DNA from: Pseudomonas chlororaphis subsp. piscium
GTDB lineage: Bacteria > Pseudomonadota > Gammaproteobacteria > Pseudomonadales > Pseudomonadaceae
Length of the DNA stretch: 64,000 bases
Assembly (NCBI RefSeq): GCF_003850345.1
Contig: NZ_CP027707.1
Location: 1,736,001-1,800,000, forward strand
Direction: 5' to 3'
Each line of letters opens with the position of its first letter. Within the stretch, counting starts at the first letter, position 1. Of this stretch, positions 55,517 to 64,000 are shown in pieces. The notes beneath the pieces were generated by a model, which ran no database searches, was not told where the DNA came from, and worked only from the letters and a program-made list of their open reading frames with translations. The translations under genes were made by a program, and so were the position numbers.

Positions 55517-56290
55517 ATGAAGGCAGTTATTTTGGCGGGTGGCCTGGGCACGCGCATCAGCGAGGAGTCCCATCTCAAGCCCAAGCCGATGATCGAGATT
55601 GGCGGCAAGCCAATTCTCTGGCACATCATGAAGCAGTACTCCGCCCACGGCATTCACGACTTCGTGATCTGCCTGGGCTACAAGGGGTACGCGATCAAGG
55701 ACTTCTTCGCCAACTACTTCCTGCACACCTCCGACGTCACCTTCGACATGCGGGAAAACCGCATGGACGTTCACCAGAACTACAGCGAGCCCTGGCGTGT
55801 GACCCTGATCGACACTGGTGAGGAAACCATGACCGGCGGCCGTCTGCGCCGGGCCGGCCGCTATCTGCAGGATGAAGAAGCCTTCTGCTTCACCTACGGC
55901 GACGGCGTGTCCGACCTGAATATCGGCGCCCTGGTGGACTTCCACCGGGCCCACGGCAAGCACGCGACCGTCACGGCAGTGCAGCCGCCTGGCCGTTACG
56001 GCGCCCTGGAGCGCGACGGTGACAGCGTCCTGGGCTTTACCGAAAAGCCCCGCGGTGACGGTGGCTGGATCAACGGCGGCTTCTTCGTGCTGTCGCCCAA
56101 GGTGTTGCCGCTGCTGACCGCCGACGACACGGTGTGGGAAGCCGAGCCGCTGGCCACCCTGGCCCGGCAAGGCCAGCTGCAGGCCTTCCAGCACGATGGC
56201 TTCTGGCATCCGATGGACACCCTGCGTGACAAGAACCACCTGGAACAGCTCTGGCAGAGCGGGGAGGCCCCATGGAAGCAGTGGGACTGA
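55517..56290 (+). CDS. rfbF: Glucose-1-phosphate cytidylyltransferase
   Basis: A 257-residue nucleotidyltransferase. The N-terminus MKAVILAGGLGTRISEESHL with KPKPMIEIGGKPILWHIMKQ is the RfbF signature; FTYGDGVSDLNI and GWINGGFFVLSPKV follow. It makes CDP-glucose from CTP and glucose-1-phosphate, the first step to CDP-deoxysugars. AGAGGGGAG lies before the ATG. Its last 19 bp overlap rfbG. Confidence 0.95.
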   Translation: MKAVILAGGLGTRISEESHLKPKPMIEIGGKPILWHIMKQYSAHGIHDFVICLGYKGYAIKDFFANYFLHTSDVTFDMRENRMDVHQNYSEPWRVTLIDTGEETMTGGRLRRAGRYLQDEEAFCFTYGDGVSDLNIGALVDFHRAHGKHATVTAVQPPGRYGALERDGDSVLGFTEKPRGDGGWINGGFFVLSPKVLPLLTADDTVWEAEPLATLARQGQLQAFQHDGFWHPMDTLRDKNHLEQLWQSGEAPWKQWD

Positions 56291-57354
56291 GCCCGCAATT
56301 CTGGCGTGGCAAGCGGGTCCTGCTGACCGGCCACACCGGTTTCAAGGGCAGCTGGCTGACCCTGTGGCTGCAAAGCCTGGGGGCTGAAGTCAGCGGTTTC
56401 TCCCTGGACCCTGCGACCGAGCCGAGCCTGTTCGAGCTGGCGCGGGTCGCCGAGGGCATCAACGACCAGCGTGGCGACCTGCGCGACCTCGGCGCCTTGC
56501 TGGAGCTGATCGCCGAGACGCAGCCGGAAATCGTCCTGCACCTGGCGGCGCAACCGCTGGTGCGCGAGGGCTATCGCGACCCGCTGGGTACTTACTCCAG
56601 CAACGTGATGGGCACCCTGAACCTGCTGGAAGCAATCCGTCAGGTCGGCGGCGTGCGTGCCTGTGTGCTGGTGACCACCGACAAGGTCTACGCCAACCAG
56701 GAATGGCTGTGGCCGTACCGCGAGGAAGAAGCCCTCGGTGGTCACGACCCTTACAGCAGCAGCAAAGCCTGCTGCGAATTGCTGGCGCAGTCTTACGCGG
56801 CGTCGTTTTTCCCGGCCGACAAGTACGCCGAGCACGGTCTGGCATTGGCCACCGCGCGTGCCGGCAACGTGCTGGGCGGCGGCGACTTCGCGCCTGAGCG
56901 GCTGATTCCCGACGTACTCAAGGCCTGGACGGCGGACGAGCCGGTGACCCTGCGTTACCCGCAAGCCGTGCGTCCGTGGCAGCACGCCCTGGAGCCGCTG
57001 GCCGGCTACCTGCAACTGGCCGCCGGGCTCTACGAACAAGGACCGCAGTTCGCTGGGGCCTGGAACTTCGGGCCAAGCGAAGCGGACATGTGCAGCGTCG
57101 GCGAAGTGGTCGAGTTGCTGGCCGCGCGCTGGCCGGCGGCCCCCGGGCTGCGCATCGAACCGAGCGAGCTGCACGAAGCCGGCCTGTTGCGCCTGGACAG
57201 CAGCCGCGCACGCCAGCTGCTGGCCTGGCAACCGCGCTGGTCGCTGCAGCAATGCCTGGCGCAGACCCTGGACTGGCACCTGGCCTGGCAGAACGGTGAC
57301 GACATGCGCACCGTGACCCTCGCTCAACTGAATCTGTACCGGGGCGCGCTGTGA
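56272..57354 (+). CDS. rfbG: CDP-glucose 4,6-dehydratase
   Basis: A 360-residue short-chain dehydrogenase. The NAD motif is LLTGHTGFKGSWL and the catalytic region is HDPYSSSKACCELL (YxxxK variant). Other family text is ARAGNVLGGGDFAPERLIPD. It gives CDP-4-keto-6-deoxyglucose. Overlaps rfbF by 19 bp and the epimerase gene by 4 bp, so it is translationally coupled on both sides. Confidence 0.95.
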   Translation: MEAVGLSPQFWRGKRVLLTGHTGFKGSWLTLWLQSLGAEVSGFSLDPATEPSLFELARVAEGINDQRGDLRDLGALLELIAETQPEIVLHLAAQPLVREGYRDPLGTYSSNVMGTLNLLEAIRQVGGVRACVLVTTDKVYANQEWLWPYREEEALGGHDPYSSSKACCELLAQSYAASFFPADKYAEHGLALATARAGNVLGGGDFAPERLIPDVLKAWTADEPVTLRYPQAVRPWQHALEPLAGYLQLAAGLYEQGPQFAGAWNFGPSEADMCSVGEVVELLAARWPAAPGLRIEPSELHEAGLLRLDSSRARQLLAWQPRWSLQQCLAQTLDWHLAWQNGDDMRTVTLAQLNLYRGAL

Positions 57355-57911
57355 GCGAGTTTTCCTTGAAACAACTGCCGCTGGCCGGACTGTTCAGCGT
57401 CCAGCACAAACGCTTCGAAGATCAGCGCGGACACTTCGCCCGACTGTTCTGCGAAGGCAGCCTGAGTGCATTCGGCAGCGAGTTTCATATCCGCCAGATC
57501 AACCATTCCTGTACCCGCGAGAAGGGCAGTGTGCGCGGTCTGCATTACCAGAACGCCAACGCGCCGGAAGCCAAGCTGATCACCTGCCTGCGCGGCGAGG
57601 TGTGGGATGTGGCGGTGGATCTGCGTCCGGACTCCGAGACCTTTCTGCACTGGCACGCCGAGCACCTGAAGGCCGGCGATGGCCGCAGCCTGCTGATCCC
57701 GGCCGGATTCGCCCACGGCTTTCAGACCCTCACCGACGATGCTGAGCTGCTCTACCTGCACAGCACCGATTACACGCCGGAGCACGAGGGTGGTCTGTCG
57801 GTGAACGATCCACGGCTGGCGATTGCCTGGCCGTTGCCTGTCAATAATCTGTCGGCCCGGGATTCCAGCCATCCCGCGCTCGATCAACACTTTGCTGGAG
57901 TGCGTCTATGA
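57351..57911 (+). CDS. RmlC-like NDP-4-keto-6-deoxysugar 3,5-epimerase
   Basis: A 186-residue cupin of the RmlC family from GTG 57351, overlapping the rfbG stop (GTGA). It has the early FEDQRGHFARLFCE, the catalytic His region GSVRGLHYQN, and LIPAGFAHGFQTLTDDAELLYLHS. In this cassette the substrate is presumably CDP-4-keto-6-deoxyglucose rather than the dTDP sugar. Whether it epimerises at C3, C5 or both cannot be told. Confidence 0.9.
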   Translation: MSEFSLKQLPLAGLFSVQHKRFEDQRGHFARLFCEGSLSAFGSEFHIRQINHSCTREKGSVRGLHYQNANAPEAKLITCLRGEVWDVAVDLRPDSETFLHWHAEHLKAGDGRSLLIPAGFAHGFQTLTDDAELLYLHSTDYTPEHEGGLSVNDPRLAIAWPLPVNNLSARDSSHPALDQHFAGVRL

Positions 57912-59134
57912 ACTGCCGTGGGTGCGCCGCACCGCTGAGCCTGCCGCTGATCGACCTCGGCACCTCACCACCGTCCAACGCCTATGTGCATGCCGATCGT
58001 CTTGAACAGGCCGAGCAATGGGTGCCGCTGAAGGTCGCCGTGTGTCAGCAATGCTGGCTGGTACAGACCGAGGATTACACCAGCGCCGAAAGCCTGTTCG
58101 ACGCCGAGTACGCCTACTTCAGTTCGTTTTCCAGCACTTGGCTGGCCCACGCCGAGCGCTATGTGGCCGAGACGGTCGAGCGCTTTGGCTTGACGGCTGA
58201 CAGCCGTGTGGTGGAAGTCGCCGCCAACGACGGTTACCTGTTGCAGTACGTGGCCGCTCGCGGGATCAAATGCCTGGGCGTCGAGCCGACCCGCAGCACC
58301 GCGCAAGCCGCGCGGGAAAAAGGCCTGGAGATTCGTGAACTGTTCTTCGGTCGCGACACCGCCGCGCAGCTGAAAAACCAAGGCTGGGCGGCGGACCTGA
58401 TGGCCGCCAACAATGTGCTGGCCCATGTGCCGGACATCAACGATTTCCTCGGCGGTTTCGCGACGCTGCTCAAGCCGACCGGCGTGGCCACCTTCGAGTT
58501 CCCGCAACTGCTGACGCTGATGGCCGGCGCGCAGTTCGACACCCTGTACCACGAGCACTATTCCTATCTGTCCCTGACCGCCGTGCAGGTACTGTGCGAG
58601 CGCAACGGTCTGGAAGTCTTCGACGTCAGCCAGTTGGCCACCCATGGCGGTTCGCTGCGGGTTTTCGTCCAGCGCAAGGACGGCGAACGCCGCGCCGTGC
58701 AACCGGCGGTGCAGCAGCAGTTGCAAGCCGAGTTCGACGCGGGCGTGAAAACCCCCGAGTTCTACGCCACGCTGGCACCCGCTGCGGAACGCATCAAGCA
58801 TGACCTGCTGCGCTTCCTGCTCCAGGCCAAGGCCGAAGGCAAGCGCGTGGTGGGTTATGGCGCCGCGGCCAAGGGCAACACCTTGCTCAATTACGCCGGG
58901 ATCAAGCCGGACCTGCTGGCCTGGGTCGCCGACGCCAGCCCGCACAAACAGGGCAAGTTCCTGCCCGGCAGCCGGATTCCGGTGGTCGCGCCAGAGCGTA
59001 TCGACAGCGAGCGCCCGGACTATGTACTGGTGCTGCCGTGGAACCTGTTGCAGGAAGTCAGCGAGCAGCTGGCCCACGTTCGCCAGTGGGGCGGGCGCTT
59101 CGTGATCGCCGTGCCCGAGTTGAAGCTGCTGTGA
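57908..59134 (+). CDS. Sugar C-methyltransferase (TylC3/NovU/EvaC-like)
   Basis: A 408-residue SAM enzyme with the three-part architecture of sugar C-methyltransferases. The N-terminal Zn-binding part has CRGC and CQQC. The central Rossmann domain includes VVEVAANDGYLLQY and ANNVLAHVPDINDFLGGF, then YHEHYSYLSL. The C-terminal domain has GYGAAAKGNTLLNY. Family members methylate C3 of NDP-4-keto-deoxysugars, so the product should be a branched 3-C-methyl sugar. Overlaps the epimerase stop by 4 bp. Confidence 0.9.
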   Translation: MNCRGCAAPLSLPLIDLGTSPPSNAYVHADRLEQAEQWVPLKVAVCQQCWLVQTEDYTSAESLFDAEYAYFSSFSSTWLAHAERYVAETVERFGLTADSRVVEVAANDGYLLQYVAARGIKCLGVEPTRSTAQAAREKGLEIRELFFGRDTAAQLKNQGWAADLMAANNVLAHVPDINDFLGGFATLLKPTGVATFEFPQLLTLMAGAQFDTLYHEHYSYLSLTAVQVLCERNGLEVFDVSQLATHGGSLRVFVQRKDGERRAVQPAVQQQLQAEFDAGVKTPEFYATLAPAAERIKHDLLRFLLQAKAEGKRVVGYGAAAKGNTLLNYAGIKPDLLAWVADASPHKQGKFLPGSRIPVVAPERIDSERPDYVLVLPWNLLQEVSEQLAHVRQWGGRFVIAVPELKLL

Positions 59135-59139
59135 GTGGC

Positions 59140-59997
59140 ATGAAAGTACTGGTCACCGGCGCCAGCGGTTTTGTCGGCCGGCATCTGGTCGCCGCCTTGC
59201 TGGCCCGCGGCTGCCAAGTGCGGGCGCTGGCCCGTGATCCACAAAAACTCGCCGCCATGCCCTGGGCCGGGGCGGTGGAGCAGGTGGCCGCGGATGTGCA
59301 TGCCGCCGACACTGATATCGCCTCTCTGGTCGACGGCGTCGATGCCCTGGCGCACCTGGCCTGGCCGGGGCTGCCGAACTACAAGGCGCTGTTCCATCTC
59401 GAGCACAACCTGATGGCCGACTACCGGTTCATCAAGGCCGCGGTCGAGGCGGGCGTGCCCCAGGTCATGATCACCGGTACCTGTTTCGAATACGGTATGC
59501 AGAGCGGTCCGCTCGACGAGCAGACGCCGGCGCAGCCGAGCAATCCCTACGGGCTGGCCAAGCATAGCCTGCGGCTGTTCCTGGAGAGCCTGCAGCAGCA
59601 TGTGCCTTTTACCCTGCAATGGGTGCGGCTGTTCTACCTGCACGGTGCCGGGCAGAACCCCAACAGCCTGCTGGCCGCCCTGGACCGGGCGATCGATGCC
59701 GGCGACGCGGTGTTCGACATGTCCGCCGGCGAACAGCTGCGCGATTACCTGGCCATCGAGGACGCCGCCGCCAGCCTTGCGGCACTGCTGCAACGGCGAG
59801 AGTTTTCCGGAGTGGTCAACTGTTCCAGCGGCCAGCCGATATCGGTTCGGGCGCTGGTCGAGCAGCGTGTGCGCGAGCGCGGCTCGATGATCCGCCTGAA
59901 CCTGGGGCATTACCCCTATCCCGCCCATGAACCCATGGCGTTCTGGGGGGCGAACCAGCGCCTGCAACAACTATTGGGAGCAGAACATGGGGCATGA
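59140..59997 (+). CDS. NAD-dependent epimerase/4-ketoreductase
   Basis: A 285-residue extended short-chain dehydrogenase. The cofactor motif is GASGFVGRHLVAALLARG and the catalytic set is the Thr of ITGTCFEYG and NPYGLAKHSL (YxxxK). It probably reduces the 4-keto group of the C-methylated CDP-sugar. ATG 59140 starts at the Rossmann strand; a GTG at 59131 overlapping the previous stop is an equally possible start. Overlaps the next gene by 11 bp. Confidence 0.88.
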   Translation: MKVLVTGASGFVGRHLVAALLARGCQVRALARDPQKLAAMPWAGAVEQVAADVHAADTDIASLVDGVDALAHLAWPGLPNYKALFHLEHNLMADYRFIKAAVEAGVPQVMITGTCFEYGMQSGPLDEQTPAQPSNPYGLAKHSLRLFLESLQQHVPFTLQWVRLFYLHGAGQNPNSLLAALDRAIDAGDAVFDMSAGEQLRDYLAIEDAAASLAALLQRREFSGVVNCSSGQPISVRALVEQRVRERGSMIRLNLGHYPYPAHEPMAFWGANQRLQQLLGAEHGA

Positions 59998-61057
59998 GTT
60001 GTATCGGGTCATGGACCTGCCGGTGCTGCAGAACCGCACCTTCGCCGACGCGCACAGCGCCAGGGCCTCGGCCTGTGCCGACATGGTGCTGGTGCAGGAC
60101 GAGGAGAGCGGCCTGATCTTCAACCAGGCCTTCGACCCCGACAAACTGAGCTACGACAGCGACTACCAGAACGAGCAGGCCCACTCGGCGCAGTTCCAGC
60201 GTCACCTGCAGGATGTCGAGGGCATCATCGCCCGGCATTTCAAGGGCCGCGAGCTGATCGAGGTCGGTTGTGGCAAGGGCTACTTCCTCGAACTGCTGCG
60301 TGAGCGGGGCTACCGCATCACCGGCATCGACCCGGCCTACGAGGGCGATAACGCCGATGTGATCAAGGCGCCCTTTACTCGTGGCCTGGGCCTGTCGGCC
60401 GATGCCGTGGTGTTGCGCCATGTGCTGGAACATATCGCCGACCCGCGGGCGTTCCTGGCGGAGATGGCCGAGGCCAACCAGGGCGGGCAGATCTACATCG
60501 AAGTGCCGTGCTTCGACTGGATCGTCGAGCATCGCGCCTGGTTCGATGTGTTCTACGAGCATGTGAACTACTTCCGCCTGGATGACCTGCGGCGCATGTT
60601 CGGCACCGTGCACGAAGCCGGCCACCTGTTCGGCGGCCAGTACCTGTACGTGGTGGCTGACCTCGGCACCTTGCGCGAGCCTGGCGAGACACCGGTCGCG
60701 CGCCTGGAAATGCCGCTGGATTTCACCGCCAGCATCGAGCGCGCCAAGCAGATCATCCAGGCGCAGCCCGAGGCGGGCTCGGCGATCTGGGGCGCGTCGT
60801 CCAAAGGCGTGATCTATTCGCTGTTCCTGCAGCGCGCGGGCGTTTCGGTGGACCAGGTGGTGGATATCAATCCGGCCAAGCAGGGCCGTTATCTGCCCCT
60901 GAGCGGCGCCCGTGTGTCGTCCCCCGAAGAGGTCATGGCGACCTTGCCCGAGGGCGCCAACCTGTTTGTGATGAATTCCAACTATCTCGACGAAATCAAG
61001 CGCATGACCGATGGGCGTTATGTCTATCACGCGGTCGACAGCGCTTCGTTCAAATGA
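59987..61057 (+). CDS. SAM-dependent methyltransferase, paralogue of the C-methyltransferase
   Basis: A 356-residue protein with a central SAM domain (ELIEVGCGKGYFLELLRERG; LRHVLEHIADP) and a C-terminal domain (IWGASSKGVIYSLFLQRAG; VDINPAKQGRYLPL) parallel to that of the 57908 gene. Its N-terminal part lacks the two CxxC pairs. It may be an O- or N-methyltransferase for the same sugar, or a second C-methyltransferase. GGGAG precedes the ATG. Confidence 0.85.
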   Translation: MGHELYRVMDLPVLQNRTFADAHSARASACADMVLVQDEESGLIFNQAFDPDKLSYDSDYQNEQAHSAQFQRHLQDVEGIIARHFKGRELIEVGCGKGYFLELLRERGYRITGIDPAYEGDNADVIKAPFTRGLGLSADAVVLRHVLEHIADPRAFLAEMAEANQGGQIYIEVPCFDWIVEHRAWFDVFYEHVNYFRLDDLRRMFGTVHEAGHLFGGQYLYVVADLGTLREPGETPVARLEMPLDFTASIERAKQIIQAQPEAGSAIWGASSKGVIYSLFLQRAGVSVDQVVDINPAKQGRYLPLSGARVSSPEEVMATLPEGANLFVMNSNYLDEIKRMTDGRYVYHAVDSASFK

Positions 61058-61076
61058 CGTTTATTGAGACCCGACC

Positions 61077-61814
61077 ATGACCGACAACAGCATCATCCAA
61101 GCCTTCGAAGCCGAGTGCCAGGAACAGATCCGCGCCCAGGGCGAAGACCAGAAACTCAAGGGCCTGGCGCGCGACTTCTTCAACCAGTCCGCCGGCCACA
61201 AGTACAGCTATCACTTCTCCTGGATGGGCCGCCCGATCATCCAGCTGCCCCAGGACATGATGGCCATGCAGGAGATCATCTGGCGGGTCAAGCCGGACCT
61301 GGTGATCGAATGCGGCATCGCCCACGGCGGCTCGATCATCTACTACGCCTCGCTGCTCGAACTGCAGGGCCACGGCGAAGTGCTGGGCATCGACCTGGAT
61401 ATCCGCGCCCATAACCGCGAAGCCATCGAAAGCCATCCGATGAGCAAGCGCATCAAGATGATCGAAGGTTCGAGCATCGACCCGGCCATCGCTGCCAAGG
61501 TGCGCGCCGCCGCCGAAGGCAAAAAAGTGATTCTGGTACTGGACTCCAACCACACCCACGAGCACGTGCTCGAAGAACTGCGCCTGTATGCGCCGCTGGT
61601 ATCGGTGGACAGCTACTGCGTGGTGATGGACACCGTGGTCGAGGACATGCCGGCGGACTTCTTCCCGGACCGTCCATGGGGCCCGGGCGACAACCCGAAA
61701 ACCGCGGTCTGGGCCTACCTGGAAGAGAACCGCGACTTCGAGATCGACTACCAGATGCAGAACAAGTTGCTGATCACCGTGGCGCCAGATGGCTATCTGC
61801 GTCGCGTTCGTTGA
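61077..61814 (+). CDS. CmcI/rhamnosyl O-methyltransferase-like protein
   Basis: A 245-residue protein of the cephalosporin-hydroxylase (CmcI) family. Motifs are VIECGIAHGGSIIYYASLLE, LGIDLDIRAHNREAIESHP and LVLDSNHTHEHVLEELRLY. Despite the family name these are SAM-dependent O-methyltransferases, and members sit in surface-glycan clusters. It likely methylates a hydroxyl of the flagellin sugar. It follows the previous gene by 19 bp. Confidence 0.88.
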   Translation: MTDNSIIQAFEAECQEQIRAQGEDQKLKGLARDFFNQSAGHKYSYHFSWMGRPIIQLPQDMMAMQEIIWRVKPDLVIECGIAHGGSIIYYASLLELQGHGEVLGIDLDIRAHNREAIESHPMSKRIKMIEGSSIDPAIAAKVRAAAEGKKVILVLDSNHTHEHVLEELRLYAPLVSVDSYCVVMDTVVEDMPADFFPDRPWGPGDNPKTAVWAYLEENRDFEIDYQMQNKLLITVAPDGYLRRVR

Positions 61815-61863
61815 ATTCAATGGTTGTAGCTAACAGCACTTTGCCAGTTGTGGGGAAACACTG

Positions 61864-64000
61864 ATGCAGGTTCAAGACAAGGCTCAAAACACTAGCGCAC
61901 CGTTGAGCGAGCGTTTCACGCTGGTGGTGATGTCCCACAATCGCAAGGCGTTCTTGCGCCGCACCTTGCAGTACTACAGCACCTACCCCTGCAAGATCCT
62001 GGTGCTGGACTCTTCGCTGCACGCCGACGAAAGCCTGGCCGCGCAGTTCCCCCAGGTCGACTATCGGCATCTGCCGCAGTACACCTACAAGGGCCTGCAG
62101 GACAAGCTCAGCTACGGTGTCGGGCAGGTGACGACGCCGTACATGGTGTTTGCCGCCGACGACGACTTCCTGCTCCATGGCGCGCTGACCGAGTCGGTGG
62201 AGTTTCTCGAAGCCAACCCCGACTACGGCCTGTGCCATGGCTACGGGATGATGTACCTGGCCCGCGCCGCCGAGGTGAACTACTACCGGCGCGACTGCCG
62301 GGTGATCGAGGACTACGCCTCGGAAGATGCCGGCGAGCGGGTCATGGCGTTCATGAGCCATTTCCTGCCGCCGTTCTACGCGGTGACCCGCACCGACCTG
62401 CTGCAACAGTGGTACAGCCTGCTGCCGCCGGGGACCAGTTTCGAATGGCAGGAAATCGGCCATACCTTCTTCCTGCTCGCCTCGGCCAAGGCGCGGATCC
62501 TGCCGATCCCGTTCGCCGTGCGGGAAGTCAACTACAACGCCTCGGAGCACAACACCGATGTGTTGACGGTGCTGACCTACGGCGACGCCAAGTCGGTGGC
62601 CCGGCGCGAGGAGTTCGCCGGCTTCCTGGCGTCGTTGCCCACCGGCTTGAGCGCCCAGGGGCCGCAGCAGGCCAAGCAGCTTGCCCTGGACAGTTTCAAG
62701 GCCATGGCCGAGTGCCTGCTCACCGGGCGCTCGCTCAATGGCAAGATGATTTTCCGTTCGGCCTGGGTCGAGCCCGGGGCCGAGCCGGTGCGTTCGTTCG
62801 GCCCGGAACAGTTCGTCGAGATGCCGTTCTACAACAAGCCGATGTTCGACCTGTTGACCGAGTTCGAATTCCTCATGCATGCGATGCCGGCTGGCCGCCT
62901 GCAACTTCTGGAACTCGAAGGCGTGCTGCTCAAGCAGCAGCAACTGATGCAGGTGCAACCCAACGACACCGACCGTACCCTGCGCAGCCGCTTGTGGGAG
63001 GCGCTGTCGTGCAACCTGTTCAACCTTGAGGTGGTCCAGCGTCTGGCGTCTTCATTGCAAGGCTCTGAGGAACAGGAGGATGCCCGCAAGCTGCAGGCCT
63101 GGGCCGAGCGCCTGGCATCGGTGCCTTTCCAGGACGGCCCGGGGCTGCTGGAGAACATGCCTTCGGGGCGCCTGCTGAAGTGGCTGGAGGCGCGCAACCC
63201 CGAGGCGCAGCAGCTCAAGTCGATCAACGAGCACCTGGCCCGGCACAACGGCGGGCCGAGCTTCGGCATCCTGCTGCTCGATCTCGACGCGGACATGGTC
63301 AAGTTGCAGGCGACCTTCGACAGCCTGGTCAACGGCCATTGCCGGTCCTTCCAGGTGGTGGTCTTCACCACGGGCGACCTGCCGGCGACCACCACCGCCC
63401 AGGACACCGTGCATTTCGTCAAGGTCAGCACCAGCAACTATGTGGAGCGAATCAACCAGGTCGCGGCGCAATCTTCCCGCGACTGGTTGCTCCTGGCCCG
63501 TGCCGGCGAGCGTTTCACCGCAAGCGGCCTGCTGCGCGCCAGCCTGGAACTGCTCGGCGCCGAAGGGTGCCGCGCGGTGGCCATGGACGAAATCCACTAC
63601 GGCGCCGATGGCGCGTTGAAAGATGTGTTCCGCCCGGGCGTCAACCTTGACCTGCTGCAAAGCGTGCCGGACATGATGGCCGGCCACTGGCTGATTCGCC
63701 GGGATGTGCTGGTGGCCGCCGGTGGTTATTCGACGGCCTTTCCGCAGGCCATGGAATACGACCTGCTGCTGCGCCTGATCGAAGACGGCGGGCTGGCCGG
63801 CCTGGCCCATCTGGCCGAACCGCTGTTGCTCGGCCAGGCCGCCGAGGCGCAGGAGAACACCCAGTACAGCCAGGTGTTGACCCGTCATCTGGGCAACCGT
63901 GGCTACCGGGCCCAGGTCAGCGCGGCGCAGCCAGGGGTCTATCAGATCAACTACGGCCATGGCGAACGTCCGCTGGTCTCGATCATCCTGCGCAGCGAAG
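61864..64000 (+). CDS. Large multidomain glycosyltransferase, 3' end outside the window
   Basis: ATG 61864 begins MQVQDKAQNTSAPLSERFTL, and the frame stays open for 712 codons to the window edge. The first 230 residues form a GT2-like domain (VVMSHNRKAFLRRTLQYYS; VFAADDDFLLHGALTES), of the TIGR00180 type. A middle module (VFRPGVNLDLLQSVPDMMAG; GGYSTAFPQAMEYDLLLRL) parallels the one in the 51648 gene. A third domain starts at RPLVSIILRSE just before the edge. Probably Fgt2-like, transferring the modified sugar to flagellin (inference). Confidence 0.88.
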   Translation, partial: MQVQDKAQNTSAPLSERFTLVVMSHNRKAFLRRTLQYYSTYPCKILVLDSSLHADESLAAQFPQVDYRHLPQYTYKGLQDKLSYGVGQVTTPYMVFAADDDFLLHGALTESVEFLEANPDYGLCHGYGMMYLARAAEVNYYRRDCRVIEDYASEDAGERVMAFMSHFLPPFYAVTRTDLLQQWYSLLPPGTSFEWQEIGHTFFLLASAKARILPIPFAVREVNYNASEHNTDVLTVLTYGDAKSVARREEFAGFLASLPTGLSAQGPQQAKQLALDSFKAMAECLLTGRSLNGKMIFRSAWVEPGAEPVRSFGPEQFVEMPFYNKPMFDLLTEFEFLMHAMPAGRLQLLELEGVLLKQQQLMQVQPNDTDRTLRSRLWEALSCNLFNLEVVQRLASSLQGSEEQEDARKLQAWAERLASVPFQDGPGLLENMPSGRLLKWLEARNPEAQQLKSINEHLARHNGGPSFGILLLDLDADMVKLQATFDSLVNGHCRSFQVVVFTTGDLPATTTAQDTVHFVKVSTSNYVERINQVAAQSSRDWLLLARAGERFTASGLLRASLELLGAEGCRAVAMDEIHYGADGALKDVFRPGVNLDLLQSVPDMMAGHWLIRRDVLVAAGGYSTAFPQAMEYDLLLRLIEDGGLAGLAHLAEPLLLGQAAEAQENTQYSQVLTRHLGNRGYRAQVSAAQPGVYQINYGHGERPLVSIILRSE

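Overview
The window is chromosomal DNA of a Pseudomonas, most likely of the P. fluorescens group (P. protegens/P. chlororaphis type). The evidence is its high GC, a LapA/LapD/LapG biofilm module, a PlpD-type phospholipase beside a FimV-like protein, a phhABC/phhR cluster, an RpoN-type flgFGHIJKL operon, and dispersed 'cgcgggcaagc...' REP palindromes. Gene identities come from motif reading only; no database search was possible.

Layout. 1-5.3 kb: the 3' end of a giant RTX adhesin (LapA type), convergent with lapG-lapD, which control its proteolytic release from the cell surface in response to c-di-GMP. 5.4-20.3 kb: housekeeping and regulatory genes (DUF454, UPF0149, recQ, a MarR regulator, a FimV-like protein, plpD, a SelW-like protein, an EamA exporter, two AraC regulators, a metallophosphatase, an HD protein, a Mpo1-like protein, trkH, a nitroreductase). 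20.4-23.8 kb: a CpxR/Spy/CpxS-like envelope-stress locus. 23.9-29.9 kb: YciI, YciB, RNase AM-like, TsaC-like, scpA, scpB and rluB. 30.1-31.25 kb: an M29-type metallopeptidase-like gene preceded by a well-formed 45-codon gene, resembling a minimal peptide-modification (RiPP-like) unit. 32.3-33.7 kb: an aromatic amino-acid permease behind a long leader that contains a Trp-containing mini-ORF.

33.8-36.25 kb is an AT-rich accessory island. It holds an orphan Hcp (type VI secretion), a DUF4225-like putative effector interrupted by one in-frame TAA, and a convergent small membrane protein that may be its immunity protein. 36.3-43.0 kb: arfB, an MFS transporter, two small ORFs, then phhC-phhB-phhA divergent from their regulator phhR, with a TyrR-type operator between them and an elaborate 76-bp palindrome after phhR.

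43.1-51.5 kb is flgFGHIJKL behind a sigma-54 promoter, encoding proximal rod, distal rod, L ring, P ring, rod cap/muramidase and the two hook-filament junction proteins. 51.6-64 kb is a presumed flagellin-glycosylation island. It contains a 1190-residue multidomain glycosyltransferase, then (behind a terminator and a second sigma-54-like site) genes to make a CDP-linked, 3,5-epimerised, C-methylated deoxysugar: rfbF, rfbG, an epimerase, two related methyltransferases, a reductase and a CmcI-like protein. A second large glycosyltransferase runs off the end. The most interesting items are the M29/45-aa peptide pair, the broken Hcp-linked effector, and the CDP-C-methyl-sugar cassette.
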